A stretch of DNA of 64,000 nucleotides from Methylotenera sp. L2L1 (GCF_000744605.1 NZ_JQMG01000001.1:806001-870000); one strand, 5' to 3'. Positions 10,345 to 19,522 are shown, counted from the first letter of the stretch. A program made the numbers and translations. The notes: generated from the letters alone by a model not told the origin.

Positions 10345-11859
10345 ATGATGAAGAAATTACTCTCGATGTTTGCTTTAGTTACCATGCTAGGTTTCGGCTT
10401 CACAGGTAACACATTGGCAGAAGATGCTGCACCAGCAGCTGAAACTGTAACAGCAACTGAAGTAGCGCCAGCCGCAGAGGCTGTTGCTCCTGTAGCAGAA
10501 GTTGCACCAGTTGCAACAGAGGCTGCTCCAGCAGAAGCGGCTCCAACACCAGTACCAAACAAAGGTGACACAGCATGGATGTTAATCGCAACCGTACTGG
10601 TAACCCTAATGGTTATCCCTGGCTTAGCATTGTTCTATGGTGGCTTAGTTCGTCAAAAGAATATGTTGTCAGTATTGATGCAAGTATTCATGATTTTCTC
10701 ACTAATGGCAGTATTGTGGGCAATTTATGGTTACAGCGTTGCTTTTACAGGCGGCAGCCCATTCTTTGGCGGTTTAGGTAAAGCTTTCCTTGCTGGCGTT
10801 ACTCCTGAGTCATTAGGCGCAACCTTCAGCAAAGGTGTTTACATTCCTGAACTAGTGTTTGTTGCGTTCCAATTAACGTTTGCAGCAATCACACCGGCAC
10901 TAATCATCGGTGCATTTGCTGAGCGCATGAAGTTCTCTGCAATCCTTGCATTTATGGTGTTGTGGTTCACATTTGCTTACTTGCCACTAGCACACATGGT
11001 TTGGTACTGGGATGGTCCTGATGCGATTACTGATGCAGCTTCACTTGAAACTGTAGTAGCTAACGCAGGTTGGTTATGGGCTAAAGGCGCACTAGACTTT
11101 GCAGGCGGTACAGTTGTACATATCAATGCTGGTGTTGCTGGTTTAGTTGGTGCCATCATGGTTGGTAAACGTATCGGTTACGGTAAAGAGGCAATGACTC
11201 CTCATAGCTTAACTTTAACGATGGTTGGTGCAGCGTTACTGTGGGTGGGCTGGTTTGGTTTCAACGCTGGTTCTAACCTTGAAGCTAACGGTTATGCAGC
11301 GCTTGCTTTAGTCAACACAATCATTGCAACTGGTGCAGCAACATTGTCTTGGACATTCTCTGAGTGGTTACTAAAAAGCAAACCATCAATGTTAGGTGCA
11401 GTATCTGGTGCAGTAGCAGGTTTAGTGGCAATTACTCCAGCTTGTGGTTTTGTAGGCCCAATGGGTGCAATCGTGATCGGCTTGTTAGTATCTCCAATCT
11501 GCTACTTCATGGTAGCTAAAGTGAAATACTTACTAGGTTACGATGATGCATTAGATGTTTTCGGTATCCATGCAATTGGCGGTATCTTCGGCGCATTAGC
11601 GACTGGCGTGTTTGTTAACCCAGCACTAGGCGGCGCAGGTGTTGTTGATTATGTAGCAAACGGCGTAGCAGCTTACGACTTTGGTGCACAAATGACGGCT
11701 CAACTTTATGCTGTAGGTACTGCAATCCTGTTATCAGCAGTGGTTTCATTCATTGCATTCAAGATCGTAGACGTGTTAATCGGTTTACGTGTAAGCGAAG
11801 AATCTGAACGTGAAGGTTTAGATACAAGTCAACACGGTGAACGTGCATATCACAACTAG
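10345..11859 (+). CDS. amtB: Ammonium transporter
   Basis: A 504-residue inner-membrane ammonium channel. A cleavable signal peptide (MMKKLLSMFALVTMLGFGFTGNTLA) is followed by an Ala/Pro/Glu-rich periplasmic extension to about residue 70, then about 11 membrane segments. Family landmarks include ALFYGGLVRQKN, the conduction-pore His in FGIHAIGG, the second pore His in GTVVHINAG and the hydrophobic pore FNAGSNLEANG. The C-terminal tail (EESEREGLDTSQHGERAY) is the GlnK-interacting cytoplasmic end. The Ala/Pro extension, about 45 residues, is longer than in E. coli AmtB. Ends at a strong intrinsic terminator. Confidence 0.95.
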   Translation: MMKKLLSMFALVTMLGFGFTGNTLAEDAAPAAETVTATEVAPAAEAVAPVAEVAPVATEAAPAEAAPTPVPNKGDTAWMLIATVLVTLMVIPGLALFYGGLVRQKNMLSVLMQVFMIFSLMAVLWAIYGYSVAFTGGSPFFGGLGKAFLAGVTPESLGATFSKGVYIPELVFVAFQLTFAAITPALIIGAFAERMKFSAILAFMVLWFTFAYLPLAHMVWYWDGPDAITDAASLETVVANAGWLWAKGALDFAGGTVVHINAGVAGLVGAIMVGKRIGYGKEAMTPHSLTLTMVGAALLWVGWFGFNAGSNLEANGYAALALVNTIIATGAATLSWTFSEWLLKSKPSMLGAVSGAVAGLVAITPACGFVGPMGAIVIGLLVSPICYFMVAKVKYLLGYDDALDVFGIHAIGGIFGALATGVFVNPALGGAGVVDYVANGVAAYDFGAQMTAQLYAVGTAILLSAVVSFIAFKIVDVLIGLRVSEESEREGLDTSQHGERAYHN

Positions 11860-11881
11860 TTCTAAACAGTAGTAAATCAAA

Positions 11882-11906
11882 GGGGCGCTTTTAGCGCCCC
11901 TTTTTT
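11882..11906 (+). terminator. Rho-independent terminator of amtB
   Basis: GGGGCGCT-TTT-AGCGCCCC forms a perfect 8-bp GC-rich stem with a 3-base loop, followed by six T residues. Confidence 0.93.
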
Positions 11907-12026
11907 ATATCTATTTATTGATACTGAGATACTGATTGTTAAGCCTTTACTAATAACTCAACCTCATAAGGTTTCTGCAAAAATAATAAACATTGCTTTC
12001 AGTATTACCCTATGCATATCAATAAT

Positions 12027-12272
12027 TTATTTACTATGCGTATCCATATAAGGCCTTTTACCCAAAAACTGGGTTTTTAACACATCGTACTGATGTGGCT
12101 TTTCTTCCAACGTATTCTTTGTGGCTGCTTTAGTTTCATCAATAGTGTTCACTGCTGATGACTGTGCTTGTAATTTCTGAACTGCCGCTGCATCGTTCTC
12201 AACGTTGCTTTCGTTTGCGCTTACATTAAACGTCAATACATGACTAAAAATAAAAAATGTGAATAACTTCAT
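12027..12272 (-). CDS. Small exported protein of unknown function
   Basis: An 81-residue reading frame with a signal-peptide-like N-terminus (MKLFTFFIFSHVLTFNVSA, cleavage near residue 19) and a polar Gln/Lys/Thr-rich remainder ending in FLGKRPYMDTHSK. An AGGAG-like sequence lies just upstream of the ATG, which supports translation. No family is recognised. It follows the RND operon on the same strand but is separated from it by a hairpin, so it probably has its own promoter. Confidence 0.55.
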   Translation of the reverse strand: MKLFTFFIFSHVLTFNVSANESNVENDAAAVQKLQAQSSAVNTIDETKAATKNTLEEKPHQYDVLKTQFLGKRPYMDTHSK

Positions 12273-12378
12273 TAGTACTCCTAATATTTTATAAAACTGA
12301 TCATGGCCTAGAAAACCAGACGGCTATTTAAAGCTTTGGAGATGGCGAGAAGGGGCTAACACTGAGGTGAATAGCTTT

Positions 12379-12416
12379 GTGTGATTCGTTAGGAAATAAC
12401 TACTAACGAACCACAC
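12379..12416 (-). terminator. Hairpin after the RND efflux operon
   Basis: On the minus strand GTGTGGTTCGTTAG pairs with CTAACGAATCACAC (14 bp with one G-T pair, 10-base loop), 15 bases after the stop of the outer-membrane factor gene. There is no U-tract, so it may protect mRNA or act with a factor rather than terminate by itself. Confidence 0.5.
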
Positions 12417-12430
12417 AACCACTGCCCAGC

Positions 12431-13876
12431 TTACTTCCAACCACCGCCTAGTGCTCGATATAGACCCACCATTGCACTAATCTGCTTTTGCTTAGTTTCT
12501 ATCAGCTCATTCTTGGCTTCTAAAGCTTCTCGTTGCGTTAACAACACTTCCAAATAATCTGCCCTTGCGGATTTAAACAGCTGGTTAGCCACATCAACCG
12601 ATTCAGTTAAAGCCTCCACCTGCGTACTTTTAAGTTGATAGTTCTTTTCTAAGTTATCAATACTTGAAAGCTGATTAGAGACTTCACCATATGCGTTGAT
12701 AATGGTTTGCTCATAATCGTAAGCCGCTTGGATTTGCGTTGCATTTGCGTTTTTATACACGGCAGTAATCGCATTACGATTAATGAGTGGCGCCATTGCA
12801 TCACCAGCGATTGAGAACATTAAAGACTCAGGCGTATTGAGCAAGTATTTAGGATTAAATGCTTGAAACCCTAACCCTGCACGTATTGCAAATGAAGGGT
12901 AGAAGTTTGCTTTCGCCACCTCAATATTTAAATCAGCCGCAGCAAGCTCAAGCTCTGCTTTTCTGATATCTGGACGATGTTGCAGTAACTGAGAAGGCAC
13001 ACCAGCCTGAATAAGCTTAGGCTTTTTATCCATAAAGCCAGATGAGGCCCGTTGGATAGGTTGAGGCGTTCTGCCTAGCAAAAAGTTAATGCGGTTTTCT
13101 AGCTCAACCATTTGCTGCTTAATCACATACTGCTTGCTCTGGTTTTTCTTAACTTCAGCCTCAAAACGCTTCACAGCCAACGAGGTCGCTCTCGCATATT
13201 GCTGAAGTTGCTTGGTGACTTCTAACGCGTTTTGCTGGATTCGAATATTTTGTTCCAAATTCTCCAGCTGATTATCTAAGGCAATCAGCTCATAGTAAGC
13301 ATTAGCAATTTCTGCCACTAGGTTAGTGACTAAAAAGTTCTTTCCTTCAATAGAGGCCATGTACTCCATGGTCGCTACTTTGGTTGCATTTCTTAACTTT
13401 TTCCAGACATCTAACTCCCAAGATGAATAAAGCCCGAACTGATAGTTTCCTAAATACTCTGGAAATGACTTACCTTCCTTAATCTCCAGATTTTCCTCTA
13501 CGGCGCCATTGCGAGTAAAACGCCCGACTTTTTCAACCTCGGCACCCGCGCCAAAATTAACAAAAGGCAGATATTCACCCTTGCGTGCCTGTATCTCATT
13601 GGATGCGATACTGATACGCTGGATTAAAATATTGACTTCTTTATTGTTAGTAATCGCCGTATCAATCAATGCTGGTAGATACGGGTCCTCAAAGAAATCC
13701 TTCCAGTTAACATCAGCAGTATTCTCCGCGGCCTGAGCACGGTTATTGAAGTGCTCAGGAAGTTGAGTGTCTGCCTTTTTCGTGGTTAACAACGGGATGG
13801 AGCAAGCTTGCATCATCAACGCCAACGCGCTGATGACTGCCAAGCGAATGTAGCTGTGTTTATTCATCATTATCAT
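12431..13876 (-). CDS. RND efflux outer-membrane lipoprotein (NodT/OprM type)
   Basis: A TolC-fold channel for the RND pump, up to 481 residues. A lipoprotein signal ends at the lipobox MMQAC (Cys about residue 25). Two OEP repeats follow, with the typical SWELDVWKKLRNAT strand in the first half and VASQ-like LLQHRPDIRKAELELAAADLNIEVAKANFYPS start of the second. The start codon overlaps the stop of the permease gene (ATGATAATGATGAATAA), so translation is coupled; the third or fourth codon ATG could equally be the start. Outer-membrane partner in the operon adaptor-permease-channel. Confidence 0.9.
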   Translation of the reverse strand: MIMMNKHSYIRLAVISALALMMQACSIPLLTTKKADTQLPEHFNNRAQAAENTADVNWKDFFEDPYLPALIDTAITNNKEVNILIQRISIASNEIQARKGEYLPFVNFGAGAEVEKVGRFTRNGAVEENLEIKEGKSFPEYLGNYQFGLYSSWELDVWKKLRNATKVATMEYMASIEGKNFLVTNLVAEIANAYYELIALDNQLENLEQNIRIQQNALEVTKQLQQYARATSLAVKRFEAEVKKNQSKQYVIKQQMVELENRINFLLGRTPQPIQRASSGFMDKKPKLIQAGVPSQLLQHRPDIRKAELELAAADLNIEVAKANFYPSFAIRAGLGFQAFNPKYLLNTPESLMFSIAGDAMAPLINRNAITAVYKNANATQIQAAYDYEQTIINAYGEVSNQLSSIDNLEKNYQLKSTQVEALTESVDVANQLFKSARADYLEVLLTQREALEAKNELIETKQKQISAMVGLYRALGGGWK

Positions 13877-16800
13877 CTCTATTGTAGTGATACAACTCAG
13901 TTAAAGGCTCGAAGTCTTCATTTTTAATCAATGACTTACCTTCTTCCATCTTTGCAAATATGTAGTAAAGCCCAGGGATCAGAATCACACCAAACACCGT
14001 GCCAAACAGCATCCCTCCTAACGCAGAGGTACCGATGGTGCGGTTGCCGACTGCACCTGCGCCAGTAGCAACCACCAGCGGTATCAAGCCTGCAATGAAA
14101 GCAAATGATGTCATTAAAATAGGGCGGAAACGAGCTTTGGCGCCTTCTATCGCTGCAGCAGCTACCGACATCCCTTGTTCGTGTTTTTGTACGGCAAACT
14201 CCACAATCAACACTGCGTTCTTACCTAACAAACCAACCAGCATGACCAGCCCAAGTTGCGCATAGATATCATTGGCCAGACCTAAGGTTTTGAGTAAGAG
14301 GAATGTGCCGAAAATACCGGCTGGCAATGACAGAATCACCGCGAGTGGTAGCAAGAAGCTTTCGTACTGTGCAGCTAACACCATGTAAACAAACACCAAC
14401 ACCACGGCAAAAATAATCACCGCTTCGTTTCCGCGCTTGGCTTCATCAAAAGACAAGCCCTCCCATCCGATGTCATATCCATGTGGCAGCGTTGCTGTTG
14501 CTACTTCCTGCACAGCTTTAATTGCATCGTCAGTGGTGTAGCCTTTCGCAGGGGTGGCGCGAATCGTTGCTGAGTTATACAGGTTGTAACGTGTAATCTC
14601 ATTCGGGCCCTGCTTCTTCTTAAGCTTCATAAAAGACGAATACGGCACCATTTCACCATCATCGTTTTTAACGTAGTAATTCAAAATATCAGTTGGGTAT
14701 CGACGGAACTCAGGGCTAGCCTGTGTATACACTTTAAAGAAGTTATTGAAGCGGATGAAACCCTGCTCATACGTACTACCAATCAAAATATTGAGATTTT
14801 CCATCGCTTTACCAATGGACACCCCTTTTTGCATCGCAGCCTTATTGTCTATTTCTAGCTCATATTGCGGGTAGTTTGCCGCATAGAACGTAAACAGACC
14901 TGTTAGCTCTTTACGCTTGCCTAATGCCGCCATGAACTCCTGATTAATCTTGTCAAACTCATGATAATCAGTGCCATCGGTTTTATCTAACAAACGCAAT
15001 GCCAAACCAGAAGCTGCACCATAGCCCGGTACTGCAGGCGGCTCGAAGAACTCCACCACAGCACCAAAGTTCTTGGTCTTTTCTTCAAGCTCCTCAATGA
15101 TTTCATGTACCGATTTATCACGGTCAGACCAGTCTTTAAGGTTGATCAAACACGTACCCGCATTTGAGCCGCGACCTTCCGTCAGAATCTCATAACCGGC
15201 CAAGGATGAAACCGAAGCAATCCCTTCAATTTTCTCTGCCTCTTTTTGCAGCTCGCGTGCCACCTTATTGGTAGCCTCTAGCGTACTGCCTGGGGGCGTT
15301 TGAATAATGGCATAAATCTGACCTTGGTCTTCTCCTGGGATAAAGCCAGCAGGTAAGGTTTTATTAATGTAGAAAGTGCCAAACGCAAACCCAGCCAACA
15401 CCAAAATAGTCACAGCCCGCAACGTGACCACTTTGTTTAATAAGTTGGTGTAGCGACCAGTCAGACGCTCAAACCAACGATTAAACATATCGATAAAGTA
15501 ACCTATTGGTGTTTTTCTCTTAGGATGCCCATGATGATTTTTCAACAACATGGCACAAAGTACCGGTGTCAAAGACAGCGCCACCACACCAGAAATCACA
15601 ATAGAGGAGGCCATGGTAATGGAGAATTGCCTGTAGAACACACCGACTGGCCCTGTCATAAAGGCAGCTGGTACAAACACTGCCGTCATCACCAGCGTAA
15701 TGGCCACAATCGCACCACCAATTTCCCCTAATACTTTTTGCGTAGCTTTATATGGCGTGATATCTGCATCTTCCTCCATTTTGGCGTGTACCGCCTCTAC
15801 CACCACAATCGCATTATCAACCACAATACCAATTGCCAAGACCAGCGCAAAAAGGGTAATGAGGTTAATCGTAATGCCAAACATCTGCATACAAAAGAAA
15901 GTACCGATCAACGATACTGGTACAGCCAAGATAGGAATCAGCGTAGAGCGCCAATCACCAAGAAAGATAAATACCACCAATGCAACCAATAAAAAGGCTT
16001 CAACTAAGGTGTGCAATACTTTTTCAATCGAGGCATCCAAGAACTTAGAAACATCGTAGTCGATCTCATATTCCATGCCTGCTGGAAACGAACCTTCTAG
16101 TTCTTTCATCTTCTCCTTAACTTGGTCAATCACTTCACTCGCATTACTGCCGTAATTTTGTTTCAAAATAATCGCAGAAGACGGGTAACCATCTTTATTG
16201 GAATAAATATCAAAGAACTCACTACCTAACTCTATTTTTGCCAAGTCTTTCAGCTTCAGAATTTCACCTTCAGAATCAGCACGGATAATGATGTCACCAT
16301 ACTCCTCAGGCTTGTTGTAGCGCCCCTTGTAAACCAACACATACTCTTTAGACTGTGCAGCTATTCCGGAGCTTTGCCCCAATCGACCCGGACGGCCGAT
16401 GATACTTTGCTCACCAATCGCCTTCATCACTTCATCGATAGAAACCTTGTAAGCGCGCATTCTGTCGGGGTTAAGCCAAATACGCATTGCATACTGACGG
16501 CTACCTAAAATCTTGGCACTGGCAATACCGTTGACACGCTGAATCTCAGGAATCACATTGACGTTGGCATAGTTGAATAGGAACTTCTCATCAGCATTTT
16601 TATCTTTGCTGAATAAGTTGATGTACATCAGCATACTAGGCTGCACACGCTCCACCACTACGCCTTCTAACTGCACTAGTTCCGGCAGCCGGCTCATCAC
16701 CTGATCTAAACGGGTTTTCACGTTAATCATGGCCTGATTCGGGTCGGTACCCAGCGCGAAAATCACCTGAATAGTGGCTTCACCTGCACTGGTTGCATCT

Positions 16801-17039
16801 GAAATAATATATTTCATGCCCGGCACACCGTTAATCGCACGCTCTATGGTGATAAGCGAAGACTGCACCAGCACATCCGCACTTGCACCAGGAAACGCTA
16901 ATGAAACAATCACCCGCGGTGGCGCAATATCAGGGAACTGAGAGGTAGGCAGTGTTCTAATGGATAAAAATCCCAAGAACACAATAATCAGCGACAGCAC
17001 GATCGCCATCACTGGTCTTTTTATAAAAATATTAAGCAT
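13860..17039 (-). CDS. RND multidrug efflux permease, HAE1 family
   Basis: A 1059-residue inner-membrane proton-drug antiporter of the AcrB type with 12 TM segments and two large periplasmic loops. The N-terminus MLNIFIKRPVMAIVLSLIIVFLG and the GRN-like PVGVFYRQFSITMASS and ALGGMLFGTVFGV segments are typical. The proton-relay pair that is Asp407-Asp408 in AcrB reads Asp408-Asn409 here (VVDNAIVVVEAV); the relay Lys of TM10 is kept (LLGKNAVLIVEFA). The VVEAVHAKMEE wording is typical of Bacteroidetes pumps, as is the adaptor. Substrate not predictable. Confidence 0.93.
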   Translation of the reverse strand: MLNIFIKRPVMAIVLSLIIVFLGFLSIRTLPTSQFPDIAPPRVIVSLAFPGASADVLVQSSLITIERAINGVPGMKYIISDATSAGEATIQVIFALGTDPNQAMINVKTRLDQVMSRLPELVQLEGVVVERVQPSMLMYINLFSKDKNADEKFLFNYANVNVIPEIQRVNGIASAKILGSRQYAMRIWLNPDRMRAYKVSIDEVMKAIGEQSIIGRPGRLGQSSGIAAQSKEYVLVYKGRYNKPEEYGDIIIRADSEGEILKLKDLAKIELGSEFFDIYSNKDGYPSSAIILKQNYGSNASEVIDQVKEKMKELEGSFPAGMEYEIDYDVSKFLDASIEKVLHTLVEAFLLVALVVFIFLGDWRSTLIPILAVPVSLIGTFFCMQMFGITINLITLFALVLAIGIVVDNAIVVVEAVHAKMEEDADITPYKATQKVLGEIGGAIVAITLVMTAVFVPAAFMTGPVGVFYRQFSITMASSIVISGVVALSLTPVLCAMLLKNHHGHPKRKTPIGYFIDMFNRWFERLTGRYTNLLNKVVTLRAVTILVLAGFAFGTFYINKTLPAGFIPGEDQGQIYAIIQTPPGSTLEATNKVARELQKEAEKIEGIASVSSLAGYEILTEGRGSNAGTCLINLKDWSDRDKSVHEIIEELEEKTKNFGAVVEFFEPPAVPGYGAASGLALRLLDKTDGTDYHEFDKINQEFMAALGKRKELTGLFTFYAANYPQYELEIDNKAAMQKGVSIGKAMENLNILIGSTYEQGFIRFNNFFKVYTQASPEFRRYPTDILNYYVKNDDGEMVPYSSFMKLKKKQGPNEITRYNLYNSATIRATPAKGYTTDDAIKAVQEVATATLPHGYDIGWEGLSFDEAKRGNEAVIIFAVVLVFVYMVLAAQYESFLLPLAVILSLPAGIFGTFLLLKTLGLANDIYAQLGLVMLVGLLGKNAVLIVEFAVQKHEQGMSVAAAAIEGAKARFRPILMTSFAFIAGLIPLVVATGAGAVGNRTIGTSALGGMLFGTVFGVILIPGLYYIFAKMEEGKSLIKNEDFEPLTELYHYNRDDNDE

Positions 17040-17058
17040 TTTTCAATCTCTACTTTCA

Positions 17059-18141
17059 CTATTCAGCATGAAGTTCTAATTGAGAAAGCACTTGCGCTGG
17101 CTGCTTAAAATCCACTTCGATTTTCTGACCGTTATGTACTTTGCGTAAACCTTCTAGCAGCACCTTGTCATCGTCTTTTAAACCGCTTTTAACAATAAAC
17201 AAGTGCGGCAACTCGGCAGCAATCGTAATCAGCCTTTGTTCCAATTTGTTATCTTTATTCACTACGTACACATAGGTCTTATCCAGAATTTCGAAAGTAG
17301 CCTTTTGTGGAATGATTAGAGCATTCTTGTATGGGATATCAATTAAGATGTTGCCAGTTTCACCATGTCTAAGCAGTTGGTTAGGGTTGGGGAAAACTGC
17401 TCTGAATTCAATATTGCCGGTTTTATTATCAAAATCCGCTTCTATGGTTTCAATCACACCAGCTTGGTCAAATACTTCCCCATTCGCCATTTTTAACTTT
17501 ACCTTGACTGGAGATTGGTCATGTTTGCTGGTCTTGTAATCTAAATATTCAGACTCAGGCACATTGAAATAAACCCACATTTTGCTGATATCAGAAAGCG
17601 TTGTTAACAAATCACCCTCATCGACAAGGCTGCCATTTCTCACATTAAAATGGTCCATAATGCCGCTGAAAGGCGCATTGATATCGGTAAAGCTTAAATG
17701 GGTTTGTGCAAGTTTGACTTCAGCCTCAGCCTTATCTAGCTTTGCTTTTGCCAGTGACAACTCATTGGGAGAAACAATATTTTTATCACTCAAGGCTTTT
17801 GTGTTTTGGTATTCGATACGCACCATCTCTGCCTCAGCTTTAGACTTTTGCAAATCCACCTGATACAGATTAGGCATAATCTTGAACATGCGCTGACCCT
17901 TGGTCACCACCTGCCCTTCATCTACAAAGATATCTTGCAAATAGCCGCGCTCAAAGGCGCGTAATTCAATATGTATAAACGCATGAATCTGGCTAACATG
18001 CTCGCGCGTAATGGTGGTGTCTTTGCGCAAAGGATTTGTAACTTCAAGTTTGAATGCCTCTTCTTTCGCTTCCTCTTTGTGATGGCAACCGCTAATCAAC
18101 AGGACGACTAGCCCCAACCCTACAAATAATTTATTGGTCAT
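17059..18141 (-). CDS. RND periplasmic adaptor lipoprotein (HlyD/AcrA type)
   Basis: A 360-residue membrane-fusion protein, first gene of the efflux operon. The lipoprotein signal ends at the lipobox LLISGC (Cys19). Lipoyl halves (GYLQDIFVDEGQVVTKGQ and FTDINAPFSGIMDHFNVRNGSLVDEGDLL) flank an alpha-hairpin (about 95-140), followed by beta-barrel and membrane-proximal domains. The segments REHVSQIHAFIHIELRAFERG and SKMWVYFNVPESEYL closely resemble adaptors of Bacteroidetes RND pumps. It is 19 bases before the permease start. No dedicated regulator is adjacent in the same orientation. Confidence 0.92.
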   Translation of the reverse strand: MTNKLFVGLGLVVLLISGCHHKEEAKEEAFKLEVTNPLRKDTTITREHVSQIHAFIHIELRAFERGYLQDIFVDEGQVVTKGQRMFKIMPNLYQVDLQKSKAEAEMVRIEYQNTKALSDKNIVSPNELSLAKAKLDKAEAEVKLAQTHLSFTDINAPFSGIMDHFNVRNGSLVDEGDLLTTLSDISKMWVYFNVPESEYLDYKTSKHDQSPVKVKLKMANGEVFDQAGVIETIEADFDNKTGNIEFRAVFPNPNQLLRHGETGNILIDIPYKNALIIPQKATFEILDKTYVYVVNKDNKLEQRLITIAAELPHLFIVKSGLKDDDKVLLEGLRKVHNGQKIEVDFKQPAQVLSQLELHAE

Positions 18142-18465
18142 ATAATTTCTAATCTAAAAATTTCAAAGAATATGAAGCTCTGCGGACGGCGGTAAGCTTC
18201 AATAGCTGGCTAGATCGCTGGAGTAACATCCAAGCCGGAATCAAAGGTAAGTTAGAAATTGATACAACGGGCAGGATGTGCCTAGCGATTTTGCTAGAAA
18301 TCGGTCAACAAATGAGGTCTGGAAGGGCTGTGCTTTACTTAACACTGTAGATGCTATAGTCGAATCACCACTGTATGCTCAGGGCGTATCGAGATAATAC
18401 CTAAGGAAAATATGCGTATTGCGTAGCTAAACCAACACAGCTATACAAACATCATGTTAATCCGA
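18142..18465. other. Intergenic, upstream of the RND operon
   Basis: This 324-base stretch should hold the promoter of the minus-strand RND operon. A weak palindrome, CGATTT-TGCTAG-AAATCG near 18288-18305, might be an operator. A 15-base sequence at 18408-18422 recurs in inverted orientation at 19133-19147 (listed separately). No gene or RNA is supported. Confidence 0.4.
18408..18422 (+). repeat. 15-bp sequence, left copy of a distant inverted pair
   Basis: AAATATGCGTATTGC here is the exact reverse complement of GCAATACGCATATTT at 19133-19147. The two copies bracket the small two-TM gene and lie before the RND operon and before the ArsR-family gene respectively. Flanks of the copies do not match, so they are more likely shared binding sites than transposon ends. 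Confidence 0.5.
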
Positions 18466-18798
18466 CTAAAACAGTGGAGGAGAACGGGGACGTACGTGGG
18501 AGAGAAACGTAAGGCGAGGAAAAACCTCGCTAACAACAATAAGCGCTAGTACAACAAAGCCTGTGCATATAAACACAATGCTCGAGAGCAAATCGTCTCG
18601 TGGCGGCCCGTCTTGCGGCGGTGGTTCGGTATCGCCAGTAACCTCTTGGATTTCGGCGATACGTAAACGCGGTGTGTCATCGTTGTAAGATGAGCTGTCA
18701 GAAAGTTGCGCAAGGAAAACGAATCCAAGCATAGAGATCAGCGCTGTTAAGAATAACAGTCTGATGCGGAATGCAACTGAATTTAAGCTATAGTTCAT
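18466..18798 (-). CDS. Small two-TM protein of unknown function
   Basis: A 110-residue reading frame with a hydrophobic N-terminal segment (IRLLFLTALISMLGFVFLAQL, about 13-32), an acidic Pro-rich loop (EPPPQDGPPRDD) and a second membrane segment (LSSIVFICTGFVVLALIVVSEVF, about 71-93). The topology is plausible for an inner-membrane protein with the loop outside, but no family is recognised and no ribosome site is evident. Its position before the RND operon on the same strand may be chance. Confidence 0.4.
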   Translation of the reverse strand: MNYSLNSVAFRIRLLFLTALISMLGFVFLAQLSDSSSYNDDTPRLRIAEIQEVTGDTEPPPQDGPPRDDLLSSIVFICTGFVVLALIVVSEVFPRLTFLSHVRPRSPPLF

Positions 18799-19172
18799 AT
18801 ATGCCGTTTTACAATGCTGTAATGTAAATTACCCAATTTCTGCATGAATATAATCTAAGCAAACATTTGCTTTGATTGTTCTGGCACATACTATATGAAA
18901 AGAATTAGTTTCACAATGACTCCATCGCATCGCCGTAAAATACTGTAATTAATACATGATTTGTAATTAGACGGGGTGCCTCATTAGTGATGAAACTTAT
19001 GTCATCAACATATTGTGTTAAATAGCTTTCTATTACTATGCCTCTATTGGTCCCTAATATTGCACGGTATTTTCATTTAGGGTTTTCTATCAACAGCAGA
19101 ACCCAGCCAAAATATATGCTGGAGAATTTTATGCAATACGCATATTTATTTTAAACAACCCCTCTTGACTTT
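18799..19172. other. Intergenic, AT-rich
   Basis: No gene is supported in this stretch. It contains the right copy of the 15-base inverted pair at 19133-19147 and, at 19165-19170, the TTGACT -35 box of the arsR-type gene that follows. Confidence 0.4.
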
Positions 19173-19202
19173 CATAACTAAATAACTAATTATTTAGTTA
19201 TG
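19165..19202 (+). promoter_or_regulatory. Promoter and palindromic operator overlapping the arsR-type start codon
   Basis: CATAACTAAATAA (19173-19185) and TTATTTAGTTATG (19190-19202) form a perfect 13-bp inverted repeat around CTAA. The last three bases are the ATG of the repressor gene. A TTGACT -35 box lies at 19165-19170 and a TAATTA/AATTAT -10 candidate at 19187-19193, inside the palindrome. Transcription would then start at or near the ATG, and no Shine-Dalgarno sequence precedes it, so the mRNA is probably leaderless and the site autoregulatory. Confidence 0.75.
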
Positions 19203-19505
19203 AAACAAATAGCAGAAATTCCAAGCAGCTTCAAAAATACCGCTGATATTTTCATCGCCCTAGGTGACGAGCATAGACAGCTGATTCTGCTTGCTTTTGA
19301 AAAGGGTGAGAAACTAAATATTCTGCAAATTGTTTCCACCACCACACTCAGCCGCACCGCAGTAACGCATCACTTAAAAGTATTACACCGTGCAGGTGTA
19401 TTGGCGTCAGAAAAAATAGGCAAAGAAGTCTTTTTCTGGATTAATAGCCCGTTAATTGCCAATGCCCTGCAACAAGTTCTGCATTACATCCAAAACGAAA
19501 CCTAA
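19200..19505 (+). CDS. ArsR-family winged-helix repressor
   Basis: A 101-residue DNA-binding protein. The helix-turn-helix is at about residues 36-66 (LQIVSTTTLSRTAVTHHLKVLHRAGVLASEKIG) with the wing KEVFFWIN after it, which is the ArsR/SmtB plan. There is no CVC arsenic motif and no clear metal-site Cys/His set, so the inducer is unknown and may be a lipid or metabolite. The start codon lies inside a 26-base palindrome. The gene is 17 bases before the acyltransferase/ligase gene, so it most likely controls the whole envelope cassette that follows. Confidence 0.88.
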   Translation: MKQIAEIPSSFKNTADIFIALGDEHRQLILLAFEKGEKLNILQIVSTTTLSRTAVTHHLKVLHRAGVLASEKIGKEVFFWINSPLIANALQQVLHYIQNET

Positions 19506-19522
19506 TAACACATGGAGAAAGT

